This document shows, one piece after another, positions 27,663 to 36,027 of a stretch of 64,000 nt of DNA (positions are counted from its first letter, which is position 1; each line of letters starts with the position of its first letter). The stretch is from Halomonas sp. HL-93 (lineage in GTDB: Bacteria; Pseudomonadota; Gammaproteobacteria; Pseudomonadales; Halomonadaceae): positions 4,030,001 to 4,094,000 of the forward strand of contig NZ_LT593974.1 of NCBI RefSeq assembly GCF_900086985.1. The letters are read 5' to 3'. The translations under genes and the position numbers were made by a program. The notes below the pieces were generated by a model. The model did no database searches and was not told the DNA's origin. It saw nothing but the letters and a program-made list of their open reading frames with translations.

Positions 27663-28771
27663 GGAACACCCCCTATGCGCTGATAGCGTCGACGCAGTCG
27701 TTGACGTACCACTTCCGCCAGGGTGTTGACGAAAAAGGTGAACAAAAACAGCACCAGCGCCGCCAACACCAGCATGCGATAGGTGGCACCTCCGGCGGCG
27801 GCTTCGGGCAGTTCAATTGCGATGGCGGCCGCCATGGTGCGCATGCCCTCGAAGGGGCTGGCGCTGAGCAGCGCCGTATTGCTGCTGGCCATCAGCACGA
27901 TCATGGTTTCTCCCACCGCTCTGCCCGCGCCAATCATGATGGCGGAAAACAGCCCCGGCCCCGCGGCGGCAAGCGCCACCTTGATCACCGCCTGCCAGCG
28001 GCTAGCGCCCAGTGCCTGAGCCCCTTCCAAGAGCGGCCGGGGGACCTCGGTAAGGGCATCTTCGGCGAGCGAATAAACGCTGGGGATGACGGCGAAACCC
28101 ATCGCCAAGCCAACAATCAGCGCATTGCGAGTGACGTAGTCGAGGTCAAACCATTGGTAAAGGTGTTGGCGGAGATCGCCGCCCCAAAAGGCCTGCTCCA
28201 CCAGCGGGGTTATCCATAGGGCCACCATAAACATGGCGATGAGCCAAGGAATCAGCCACAACGCCGCCCACGAAAGCGGCAAGCGACGCTGCCAACGGCG
28301 AGTCGCCAGGTGCCAAAGCAAGCCAGCAAGCCCAGCGCTGAGCGGCAGCCAAAGTAGCACTACAAGAGTGCTGGCCAAGTGACGCTCGACCCAAGGCGCG
28401 AGCACCATACCGGCAATAAAACCCACTACCACGCCAGGGATGGCCTCCATCATTTCCAGCGTTGGCTTAATGCGACTGCGTAGCCGCGGGGACATGAAAA
28501 ACGCCGAGTAAGCCGCCGCTCCAAGCGCCAACGGTAGCGCAAACAGTAGCGCCATCAGAGCGGCTTTTAGCGTGCCCCAGGCCAGCGGTGAGAGCGTTGT
28601 CAACGAGGCGCGATCGTTGCTCAGTAATAAGGGGGCTGCTTCCCAGACTAAAAACACCCCAATGCCCAATACCGCCAACAGCACGCCAATGCCGCCGGCG
28701 GTGATGAGTCCGGTGGCGATACGGTCTTTTAAGTGGCGGTACGGCGGAGAAGAAAACCGAGCGCGGGTCAT
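27659..28771 (-). CDS. pstC: Phosphate ABC transporter permease PstC
   Basis: 370 residues with six or more membrane helices and the permease EAA-like loop (EVPRPLLEGAQALGASRWQAVIKV). It is the partner of PstA in the phosphate channel. It is preceded by its own Pho box in the gap after pstS, so it can be transcribed separately. The large N-terminal domain of the Pseudomonas PstC is not present here. Confidence 0.93.
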   Translation of the reverse strand: MTRARFSSPPYRHLKDRIATGLITAGGIGVLLAVLGIGVFLVWEAAPLLLSNDRASLTTLSPLAWGTLKAALMALLFALPLALGAAAYSAFFMSPRLRSRIKPTLEMMEAIPGVVVGFIAGMVLAPWVERHLASTLVVLLWLPLSAGLAGLLWHLATRRWQRRLPLSWAALWLIPWLIAMFMVALWITPLVEQAFWGGDLRQHLYQWFDLDYVTRNALIVGLAMGFAVIPSVYSLAEDALTEVPRPLLEGAQALGASRWQAVIKVALAAAGPGLFSAIMIGAGRAVGETMIVLMASSNTALLSASPFEGMRTMAAAIAIELPEAAAGGATYRMLVLAALVLFLFTFFVNTLAEVVRQRLRRRYQRIGGVP

Positions 28772-28847
28772 GTGACGATCATGGACAAGTCAGCGATAGG
28801 ATCAGCGTGTGGGCTTGCATGGGAACTCCTTACGTTACGGGACCTTT

Positions 28848-28865
28848 GTGACAGTTAAATGACAA
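28848..28865 (-). promoter_or_regulatory. Pho box upstream of pstC
   Basis: Read on the minus strand the site is TTGTCATTTAACTGTCAC, two TGTCA repeats 11 bases apart, matching the PhoB consensus. It lies in the 101-bp pstS-pstC gap, 77 bp upstream of pstC, and should drive pstC-pstA-pstB-phoU when phosphate is low. Confidence 0.8.
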
Positions 28866-28872
28866 TATCTGC

Positions 28873-29829
28873 CTACCATGCCCGCTGAGCCTCTAAGGCG
28901 TCTAGTGGCAGGGGAACAAAGCCTGCGGCTCGGGTAATCTGTTGGCCTTCAGCGGACATGACCAGATCCAGAAACGCGCGTTCTGCGGAAGGCAGCGACT
29001 CACCTGGCGGCAGGTTGACGTAAACATACAAGTAGCGCGATAACGGATACTCGCCGCTTTGGATGGCAGTTTCGCTCGGTGGCACGGCGTTACCCTGCTC
29101 GGTTGCCAGAGGGAGCGCCCTCACCGACGGTGTTAGGTGGTTATAACCCGAGTAGCCCATGGCTGCATAGGACTCCCCGACTGCCGCGACGACCGCTGAC
29201 GCGCCCATGTACTCGCTGATATCAGGTCGAAAGTCGCCGTCGCATAGCAAGCGCTGACGGAACAGGCCGTAGGTGCCCGAGGTAATGTTACGTCCATGCA
29301 AGGCGATAGGCCCGCTTGGCCCCTCATCGCCCGGCGTTAGTGCCTCCCAGCGAGATACCGAGCGCTCGCTGCCGCAAGCCCGAGTGGTCGAGAAAATCGC
29401 ATCCACGTCTTTAAGCGAGATGGCAGGCAATGGATTATGGCGATGCACAATCACGATTAACGCATCGCGCGCCACACGAAGTTCTAACGGGGGATAGCCG
29501 TAACGCTCAACAAAGGCGTCGCGTTCTTCATCGGTCATGCGCCGCGACATGGGCCCGATGCGGGTGGTACCGGCGAGTAACGCGGGCGGTGCGCTGGCAG
29601 AGCCACTGGCTTGAAATTGAACGTTGATATCTGGATGCTCGGTAGTAAGCGCTTCGCCCCAGCGCAACATCAGCCCGGCCATGGTGTCCGAACCGACAGT
29701 GCCCAGGGTACCGCTTGCCGAAGGCCCCTGGGATTGCGCCCAACTCGCAAGCGGCAAGCCCAATAGTAGCCAGGCCAAGCCTAGGGCCGCGAGATATTTA
29801 ATGCGTAAAGCGAAACCGTTACTATTCAA
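28873..29829 (-). CDS. pstS: Phosphate-binding periplasmic protein PstS
   Basis: 318 residues. A signal peptide (about 1-31, ending SWAQS) is followed by the phosphate-binding fold: GTVGSDTMAGLMLRW near the start, an SGSASAPPALLAG region, and NITSGTYGLF. It captures phosphate in the periplasm and hands it to PstCA. It is the first gene of the leftward pst set, divergent from a thioesterase gene. No good Pho box is visible in its own upstream region. Confidence 0.93.
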   Translation of the reverse strand: MNSNGFALRIKYLAALGLAWLLLGLPLASWAQSQGPSASGTLGTVGSDTMAGLMLRWGEALTTEHPDINVQFQASGSASAPPALLAGTTRIGPMSRRMTDEERDAFVERYGYPPLELRVARDALIVIVHRHNPLPAISLKDVDAIFSTTRACGSERSVSRWEALTPGDEGPSGPIALHGRNITSGTYGLFRQRLLCDGDFRPDISEYMGASAVVAAVGESYAAMGYSGYNHLTPSVRALPLATEQGNAVPPSETAIQSGEYPLSRYLYVYVNLPPGESLPSAERAFLDLVMSAEGQQITRAAGFVPLPLDALEAQRAW

Positions 29830-29935
29830 TCGAATGCTCTCTTGTGATTAACTATCTGCGTATTGCGATGCAACAAGGTGTGCCTTAGAGGGCGACCTGA
29901 TATTCACAATAATAAACCGACAAAGCGACCGACAC

Positions 29936-30349
29936 ATGACACTGCTGGATACCGATTTGGACGATGTGCCTGCTCCCCAAGGAGAACTGACCCTTAAACT
30001 ACTGGCCTCACGCCAGGATACCAATGTTTACGGCGATATTTCCGGCGGCTGGTTGGTTAACCAGATGGATCAAGCGGCCGAGCTGGCAGCTGGCCGAGAG
30101 GCCGGGGGGCGAACCGCCACCGTGGCCATTGAGGCGATGGATTTTTTAAGTCCGGTGCGGGTGGGGTCGATGGTGAGCGTGTATACCCAGCTTCAAGAGG
30201 TGGGTCACAGCTCAATGAAAATCGACGTAGAGGTCTGGGTGCGTGCGCTGCACGAGCCGCATCTGGAAGAGCGCCAAAAAGTCACCGAAGCGCGTTTTGT
30301 GATGGTGGCGCTGGACGACAACGGCCGCATTCGCGCGGTGCACGGCTAA
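29936..30349 (+). CDS. Acyl-CoA thioesterase, YciA-like hotdog protein
   Basis: 137 residues, single hotdog domain. The sequence NVYGDISGGWLVNQMDQAAELAAGREAGGRTATVAIEAMDF follows the YciA/BACH pattern with the conserved aspartate and long central helix. Such enzymes hydrolyse acyl-CoA esters in the cytoplasm. It is read away from pstS and has no linked metabolic genes. Confidence 0.88.
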   Translation: MTLLDTDLDDVPAPQGELTLKLLASRQDTNVYGDISGGWLVNQMDQAAELAAGREAGGRTATVAIEAMDFLSPVRVGSMVSVYTQLQEVGHSSMKIDVEVWVRALHEPHLEERQKVTEARFVMVALDDNGRIRAVHG

Positions 30350-30357
30350 CCTAAACC

Positions 30358-30387
30358 AAAAAAGGACGCTTGTTTAAAAGCGCCCTT
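30358..30387 (-). terminator. Terminator of the TakP-like gene
   Basis: Read leftward, AAGGGCGCTT (30387-30378) pairs with AAGCGTCCTT (30371-30362) with one mismatch, followed by a run of T (30363-30358). It lies 29 bp after the stop of the leftward TRAP binding protein gene. Confidence 0.75.
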
Positions 30388-30416
30388 AATACAACTCTTC
30401 ACCGTTTTTGAGTAGC

Positions 30417-31511
30417 TTAACCGCCTACGTTATCACGGCTTTTCAAGTACGCGTATTCGCCGACATCGTTGAAGGGGCGGACGATTTTCTGGAACGCTGA
30501 ATAGGATTCATATACGCGGCGTGATTCCTCATCGTCGTCGATCTGGCGTTGGATGGCTTCCTGGGAGCTTTGGTAAAGCGCCTTCATGACATCTTCAGGG
30601 AAAGTGCGCAACTTCACGCCATGCTCGTCGACCAGCGTTTCGAGAGCCTGGGCGTTACGGAAGGCAAACTCGCTGTACATCGCCAGGTTCGACGCGCGGG
30701 CAGCTTCGGTGATAACCGCCTGGAGATCTTCAGGTAACTCGTTCCAGGCATCCAGGTTGATCGTGCCTTCCAGCACCGCGGTTGGCTCGTTCCATACCGA
30801 GGTGTAGTAATAGTCAGCCACTTGGTGCAGGCCGAATGCCAGGTCGTTGTAGGGGCCGACCCAGTCGGCGGCATCCAAAGCACCGGTCTGCAATGAGGTG
30901 AAAATCTCAGACCCAGGCATATTGACGGTGCTTACGCCGATGCTGTTCATGGCTTCACCGGCCAAGCCTGGCAAGCGCAGCTTCAGGCCCTGCATATCCT
31001 CCAGCGAGTTAACTTCTTGCTTAAACCAGCCCCCCATCTGCGGACCGGTATTGCCGACCGCAAAGGGTTTCAGGTTGTGCTGCTCGTAAATTTCATCCCA
31101 CAGTGCCTGACCGTCGCCATGATAAAGCCAGGCGTTCATTTCAGTGGTGGTCATGCCGAAGGGCACGGCAGTGAAGAACTGCGAGGCAGCGACTTTTCCG
31201 CGCCAATAGTAAGATGCCGAGTGACCCATTTCAGCGGTGCCGGCCGCGACGGCATCAAAGACTTCGAGCGCAGGCACCAGTTCACCCGCACCGTGAACGG
31301 TAATTTTCATGCGGCCGTTGGAAAGCTGTTCCACGCGGCGGGCGAAGTCGTTGGCACCGGTACCTAACGCGGGAAAGTTTTTTGGCCATGAGGTGACCAT
31401 GTCCCAGGTATAGGTTTCGTCGGCGCGGGCGCGAGACGTAGATACAAAGGGGGCAGCAGCAGCCCCAGCGACGCCAAGGCTGGCGGTTTTGAGAAAGTGA
31501 CGGCGTTGCAT
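30417..31511 (-). CDS. TRAP transporter substrate-binding protein, TakP-like
   Basis: 364 residues from the ATG at 31511; 33 further in-frame residues upstream would bury the signal sequence. It begins with a twin-arginine type signal (MQRRHFLKTASLG), so it may be exported folded by Tat. The body matches TakP-type binding proteins (GNTGPQMGGWFKQEVNSLEDMQGLK, DAADWVGPYNDLAFG), which bind 2-oxo acids or related anions. No TRAP permease genes lie beside it, so it either uses a distant permease or is an orphan. A terminator follows. Confidence 0.88.
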   Translation of the reverse strand: MQRRHFLKTASLGVAGAAAAPFVSTSRARADETYTWDMVTSWPKNFPALGTGANDFARRVEQLSNGRMKITVHGAGELVPALEVFDAVAAGTAEMGHSASYYWRGKVAASQFFTAVPFGMTTTEMNAWLYHGDGQALWDEIYEQHNLKPFAVGNTGPQMGGWFKQEVNSLEDMQGLKLRLPGLAGEAMNSIGVSTVNMPGSEIFTSLQTGALDAADWVGPYNDLAFGLHQVADYYYTSVWNEPTAVLEGTINLDAWNELPEDLQAVITEAARASNLAMYSEFAFRNAQALETLVDEHGVKLRTFPEDVMKALYQSSQEAIQRQIDDDEESRRVYESYSAFQKIVRPFNDVGEYAYLKSRDNVGG

Positions 31512-31619
31512 ATTGAGCAAGACTCCAAGAGTTATCACGCTGTTGTTATAGGGGCGCTGGGTGCGCCTTATCCGCCAGCCAGTATGCGATAAAGCGAATT
31601 TTTCCCGCAAGCTTTATGG

Positions 31620-32099
31620 TCAATCGTCGCTCGCATCTTTCATGCGGTTGGCATGCCGAACCAGCCAGTAACAGCCACCGAGGGCCAACACCGCTGCTGC
31701 CAGCGCACCAATTTGCCAGGGGTCGATGGTTTCCATGTCCAGCACCATAAATTTGCGTACCAACGCCATAATGGCAATCAGCACCACGATTTCGACGTGG
31801 ATAAAGCCTTTGCCGCTGGTCATCGTGCGGATGATCGAGTTATTGAATTCCATGGCAATCAGCACGGTAAGGATCATGTCGAACAGCGCTTGAAACACGC
31901 GGTAGTCGAAGGGGTCGCGGCTTTGAATGAATAATAGCTGCACTACATGAATGACCAGATGATACATGGCGACCAGCACGGCCCCGCCGATAGCGAGGGC
32001 CAGTACCAACGATACCATGCGCTCAAAACGATGGTAGCCGCTGAGTTCTGACCAGCCGTTGCACACTTCGGGGAATAGGCGTTTCAAGCGTTGTTTCAT
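31620..32099 (-). CDS. PsiE family membrane protein
   Basis: 159 residues from the ATG at 32099, which has GAGG five bases upstream; a start 7 codons earlier has none. Four hydrophobic segments and the PsiE pattern (AMEFNNSIIRTMTSGKGFIHVEIVVLIAIMALVRKFMVLD) are seen. PsiE was named as a phosphate-starvation-inducible protein in E. coli, but its function is unknown. I find no Pho box upstream here. Confidence 0.88.
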   Translation of the reverse strand: MKQRLKRLFPEVCNGWSELSGYHRFERMVSLVLALAIGGAVLVAMYHLVIHVVQLLFIQSRDPFDYRVFQALFDMILTVLIAMEFNNSIIRTMTSGKGFIHVEIVVLIAIMALVRKFMVLDMETIDPWQIGALAAAVLALGGCYWLVRHANRMKDASDD

Positions 32100-32177
32100 A
32101 AGGTCCTCTGCACGGCGCAATGGGTGCGTGAGTATAGGCGCAAGTAATGGCGCGTGAACGTCCCGGTCACGGGCGGT

Positions 32178-34376
32178 TTACAGAGGCGTTAGCTTAGCAA
32201 ATCCGAGCACCAGCCATTTAACGCCTTCGCCTTCAAAGCTGACCTGCACCCGGGCACGGGCACCCTCGCCTTCGGCGTTGAGAATGACCCCTTCACCAAA
32301 GACCGGATGCTCCACCCCCTGGCCGACATGCAGGCTGGGCAGGTCGCCGTGGCTTTCGACGCTTTGCTGGGCAAAAGCCGTGCGCGAGGCGGTAACCGGG
32401 CGTGAAATATGCCCACGCAGGCGTACTTCTTCGAGCAGGTGCGGCGGCAGCTCACGTATAAAACGCGAAGGCCGAGGAAACACCTCTTTGCCGTGCAGGC
32501 GGCGGGTCTCGGCGTGGGTTAAGTAGAGTTTTTGCATTGCCCGGGTAACGCCCACGTAGCACAGGCGGCGCTCTTCCTCGAGCCTACCTGGCTCTTCCAG
32601 CGACATCTTGTGAGGAAATAGCCCTTCCTCGACGCCGGCAATAAACACCACGGGAAATTCCAAGCCCTTCGCCGAATGCAGCGTCATCAGCTGCACGCTG
32701 TCTTCGAACTCTTCGGCTTCGTGATCGCCGGCGTTGAGTGCCGCTTCGGATAAAAACGCCTCCAGCGCGGCCATGCCCTCACCGGCTTCAGGGGTTTCGA
32801 AGGCATCGCCGTGGGTAAACGCCCGTGCGGCGTTGACCAGTTCTTCGAGGTTTTCTACCCGTGCCTGGCCTTTCTCGCCGCGTTCGCTTTGGTGGTGCTC
32901 AATCAAGCCCGTTTTGGCGGTGACGTGGTCGATGATGTCATGCAGCGGAAGTCCTGAAACGTCGTTGTCCAACGCCTCAATCAAATTGGCGAATGCCTGC
33001 ACCGCGTTGGCTGCGCGGCCTTTCAAGGTGCCATCGTGTATCGCGTCGTGCAGCGCCTGCCACAGCGGGATGTTCTGTTCGCGGGCGCGTAGGCGGACGA
33101 TTTCCACCGTACGGGTGCCAATGCCCCGGGTGGGGACGTTAATTACCCGCTCAAGAGAGGCGTCGTCGTCGCGATTAAGCAATAGGCGCAAATAGGCCAG
33201 GGCGTTTTTAATTTCCAGCCGCTCGTAGAACCGATGGCCGCCGTAGATGCGGTAGGGCATCCCCTGGCGGATCAGTGTCTCTTCCAGCAGTCGCGATTGC
33301 GCGTTGGAGCGGTAGAGAATGGCGATATCGCGGCGGTTCAGTCCTTCATCGACTTTCTCTTTGATGGTGTCGACGATGAAGCGCGCTTCTTCAAGGTCGT
33401 TAAAACCGGCGTATATCGAGATGGGTTCGCCCTCGACGCCTTCGGTCCATAGCTGCTTACCCATGCGTTCGCTGTTGTGACTGATCAGCGCGTTAGCGGC
33501 GTCGAGAATCGCGCTGGTCGAGCGGTAGTTTTGCTCAAGGCGGACGGTGTGGGTTTGGGGGAACTCCTGCTCGAAGCGGCGAATATTCTCGACCTTGGCG
33601 CCACGCCAGCCGTAGATCGACTGATCGTCGTCGCCGACCACGGTCATCGGCGTCTGCATGCCGGTCAGCAGTTTGAGCCACGCGTACTGAAGCGTATTGG
33701 TATCTTGAAACTCATCGACCAGTAAGTGGCTGAATCGCTCGCGGTAATGCGCCAGCAACGCCGGGTTGTCGCGCAATAGCTCAAGGCTTCTGAGCAGTAA
33801 CTCGCCGAAATCGACCAGCCCGCCGCGTTCGCAGGTTAGCTGATAGCGCTCGTAGAGTTCGCCCATCTGGCCTAGGTAGGCATCGCCGTCGACGTTGACC
33901 TGATGGGGCCGCAGGCCTTCTTCCTTGCAGCCGGAAATAAACCCCTGCACCTGGCGGGGCGGGAAACGCTCGTCGTCGATGGAATAGTCTTTGAGCAGGC
34001 GTTTGACCAGCCGTAGCTGGTCGTCGGCATCAATGATCTGGAAGTGTTGTGGCAGTCGCGCATCTTGCCAGTGGGTGCGCAGCAGGCGGTGGGAAATTGA
34101 GTGGAAGGTGCCCACCCACACATTTCGCAACGATAGCCCCAGCAGCGCTTCCAGCCGGGTGCGCATTTCGCGGGCGGCCTTATTGGTGAAGGTCACGGCA
34201 AGCAGCGCATAGGGCGACAACCCTTCGGCTTGCATCAACCAGGCAATACGGTGCACCAGCACACGGGTTTTGCCCGAGCCTGCGCCCGCCAGTACCAACA
34301 GATTGCCTTGCGGGGCGCTAACCGCTTCACGCTGGTCGGAATTAAGCTGATCGAGTATCGCCGTGACGTCGTCCAT
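32178..34376 (-). CDS. uvrD: DNA helicase II
   Basis: 732 residues, full length. Superfamily 1 helicase motifs are all present: Walker A AGAGSGKT, motif II/III DDDQSIYGWRGA, and motif V LMTLHSAKGLEFPVVF. The C-terminal tail has the extra beta-rich segment seen in UvrD. It unwinds DNA in nucleotide excision repair and mismatch repair and clears RecA and stalled polymerase. It is preceded by a perfect hairpin in its leader. Confidence 0.96.
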   Translation of the reverse strand: MDDVTAILDQLNSDQREAVSAPQGNLLVLAGAGSGKTRVLVHRIAWLMQAEGLSPYALLAVTFTNKAAREMRTRLEALLGLSLRNVWVGTFHSISHRLLRTHWQDARLPQHFQIIDADDQLRLVKRLLKDYSIDDERFPPRQVQGFISGCKEEGLRPHQVNVDGDAYLGQMGELYERYQLTCERGGLVDFGELLLRSLELLRDNPALLAHYRERFSHLLVDEFQDTNTLQYAWLKLLTGMQTPMTVVGDDDQSIYGWRGAKVENIRRFEQEFPQTHTVRLEQNYRSTSAILDAANALISHNSERMGKQLWTEGVEGEPISIYAGFNDLEEARFIVDTIKEKVDEGLNRRDIAILYRSNAQSRLLEETLIRQGMPYRIYGGHRFYERLEIKNALAYLRLLLNRDDDASLERVINVPTRGIGTRTVEIVRLRAREQNIPLWQALHDAIHDGTLKGRAANAVQAFANLIEALDNDVSGLPLHDIIDHVTAKTGLIEHHQSERGEKGQARVENLEELVNAARAFTHGDAFETPEAGEGMAALEAFLSEAALNAGDHEAEEFEDSVQLMTLHSAKGLEFPVVFIAGVEEGLFPHKMSLEEPGRLEEERRLCYVGVTRAMQKLYLTHAETRRLHGKEVFPRPSRFIRELPPHLLEEVRLRGHISRPVTASRTAFAQQSVESHGDLPSLHVGQGVEHPVFGEGVILNAEGEGARARVQVSFEGEGVKWLVLGFAKLTPL

Positions 34377-34415
34377 ATAAGCCGCTGCCGGGTCGAAAAA
34401 TGGGCGGTCAGTTTA

Positions 34416-34439
34416 GCACAGCCATTGAACTGGCTGTGC
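34416..34439. repeat. Perfect inverted repeat in the uvrD leader
   Basis: GCACAGCCA (34416-34424) and TGGCTGTGC (34431-34439) flank a 6-base loop, 40 bp upstream of the uvrD start. It can be an operator or an RNA hairpin in the 5' leader. No T-run is present. Confidence 0.6.
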
Positions 34440-34498
34440 ATACAGGTATGACATCTTCACAACTCACTACCGAGGGCAGGTCTCCGCGAGGGCGCTAC

Positions 34499-34569
34499 TT
34501 TCGCCATCTGACCGCCATGGCTGGCGGAAATGCCGGAAATGTCGGGAACATTTTCCGGCCATGGCGAAA
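34499..34569. repeat. Nested inverted repeats forming a three-way junction
   Basis: Outer arms TTTCGCCAT (34499-34507) and ATGGCGAAA (34561-34569) enclose two hairpins: CCGCCA/TGGCGG (34512-34517 and 34522-34527) and GCCGGAAATGT/ACATTTTCCGGC (34532-34542 and 34548-34559). It lies between the end of hexR and the uvrD promoter region. It may be the hexR 3' structure or a REP-like intergenic element. Confidence 0.65.
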
Positions 34570-34596
34570 AAACCTCGCTTCAACCTTCCCTAAGAC

Positions 34597-35454
34597 TTAT
34601 TGGGAGTCTTCCGGGAAGCGCAGCGAGTTAAGGCTTTTCTTAACCGATTTGAGCTGTTCGGCGAGCTTCGGGCCGCGGGTTTTGGCCACGCCCACCGCGA
34701 GCACGTCGACCAGTACCAAATGGGCGATGCGTGAACTCATCGGCGTGTAGATTTCGGTGTCTTCGTGCACGTCAATATACAGCGGCAGGGTGACTTCTTC
34801 CGCCAGCGGCGAGTCGCTGGGGCACAGGCCAATCACCGTCGCGCCCGCCTCCCGGGCTAGCCGTACGCTTGCCACCAGCGCCTTGGTGCGCCCGGTTTGC
34901 GAAATGGCCACCACCACATCACCTTCTTTGAGCGTCACCGCCGACATGTTCTGCATGTGGGGGTCGGCGTAGGCCGAGGTGGAAATCTGTAACCGAAAAA
35001 ATTTGTGTTGGGCATCAAACGCCACCGCGCCTGACGCGCCATAGCCATAAAACTCGACGCGATTGGCCATCGCCAGCGCATTTACGGCACGGCCCAGGGC
35101 ATCGTTATCGAGCCGGTCGCGAACCGACAGCAAGGTGCCTACCGTCGAGTCGAAAATGCTATGCGAGAATTCGGCGACTGAATCGCTATCGTTCATCGAG
35201 AACTGGGCAAATTGGCTGCCGGTGGCCAGCATTTGTGCCAGCTGCAATTTAAAATCCTGAAAGCCATTGCATCCCAGGGCGCGGCAGAAACGCACCACGG
35301 TGGGCTCGCTGACTTTCGCCTCGGTAGCGAGGTCGACGATCCGCATGTGGATCACTTCTTCGGGATTGCGCAGTACAAACCGCGCCACTTTCTGCTCGGA
35401 GCGGCGAAAGTGCTCCATGCGGCGTCTCATTTCATCGAACAGGGCGCGACTCAC
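34597..35454 (-). CDS. hexR: HexR-like MurR/RpiR family regulator
   Basis: 285 residues from a GTG at 35454, chosen because AAGGAG lies six bases upstream; a start six codons earlier would lie on that site. The N-terminal RpiR helix-turn-helix (VSEPTVVRFCRALG) is followed by an SIS sugar-phosphate-binding domain (YGYGASGAVAFDAQHKFFRL, AISQTGRTKALV). HexR in relatives represses glucose catabolism genes and responds to 2-keto-3-deoxy-6-phosphogluconate. None of those genes is in this window. Confidence 0.85.
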   Translation of the reverse strand: MSRALFDEMRRRMEHFRRSEQKVARFVLRNPEEVIHMRIVDLATEAKVSEPTVVRFCRALGCNGFQDFKLQLAQMLATGSQFAQFSMNDSDSVAEFSHSIFDSTVGTLLSVRDRLDNDALGRAVNALAMANRVEFYGYGASGAVAFDAQHKFFRLQISTSAYADPHMQNMSAVTLKEGDVVVAISQTGRTKALVASVRLAREAGATVIGLCPSDSPLAEEVTLPLYIDVHEDTEIYTPMSSRIAHLVLVDVLAVGVAKTRGPKLAEQLKSVKKSLNSLRFPEDSQ

Positions 35455-35706
35455 GTTTAGCTCCTTAATCAAGCGGCGCAGCGTTATATGCTAGGCGTGC
35501 GACCAGTATGCCTGAGTGACGCACTAAATGGGCAAGCAAGCATTGCGCCCACGTTAGTTTGACACGGCGTTAGATGACGGTTTTTTGAATTGGTCATCAT
35601 TTTGTCAAGTAGGTTATAGTAAGAAATGAAGTGTCGCACTGCATCATCTAACAGTCGTCACCGATGCAGGTGGACGAAGGCATATTCACCTGGAGGAACG
35701 TCGATC

Positions 35707-35925
35707 ATGCGAAACGTCGAACGCATCACCTCGGTTAAGAGCGAACTGCTCGATATTTTCATGAGTATGGAAGTAGACGAACACGCCCAACGGCGGCGTA
35801 GCGCAGCGCAACGTAACCTGCGCGCGCGTCGAGGCATTGAACTACACCGGGAATTTCAAAAACTATCGCAGGATATCGCTCCCTTGCCAGACGAAGATGA
35901 ACGGCAAGAGAGCGAACTGCACTGA
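35707..35925 (+). CDS. Small charged hypothetical protein
   Basis: 72 residues from the ATG at 35707, which follows GGAGG at about ten bases; an upstream in-frame start at 35626 gives a cysteine- and serine-rich leader that does not look conserved. The product is rich in Arg, Glu and Asp (AQRRRSAAQRNLRARRGIEL) with an acidic end. No domain is recognised. It resembles in style small envelope-linked PA3496-type proteins, but I cannot confirm this. Confidence 0.6.
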   Translation: MRNVERITSVKSELLDIFMSMEVDEHAQRRRSAAQRNLRARRGIELHREFQKLSQDIAPLPDEDERQESELH

Positions 35926-35990
35926 GAAATGTACTAAGCGGCCATGCCTTAAGGGAAGCTAAGCCGTTTTAGAGCATGCTAATTATAGGC

Positions 35991-36019
35991 GCTTGGCCCT
36001 GCTACGCGCAGAGCCAAGC
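35991..36019. terminator. Hairpin after the convergent small gene and the NSS transporter
   Basis: GCTTGGC (35991-35997) pairs with GCCAAGC (36013-36019), with an inner CTGC/GCAG stem and one mismatch. It lies 9 bp after the stop of the leftward transporter. No T-run is seen, so efficiency is uncertain. Confidence 0.55.
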
Positions 36020-36027
36020 AGACCCTA

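Noticed and set aside
29830..29935. Pho box upstream of pstS
   Set aside because: TGTCGG repeats are present but 12 bases apart, with two mismatches from TGTCA, so they do not fit the 11-base spacing.
32100..32177. Pho box upstream of the PsiE gene
   Set aside because: No TGTCA repeat is present despite the family name.
34430..34445. Possible LexA box (CTGG-N8-ACAG) upstream of uvrD
   Set aside because: Only a degenerate match to CTGT-N8-ACAG, and it overlaps the arm of a perfect hairpin that explains the symmetry better.
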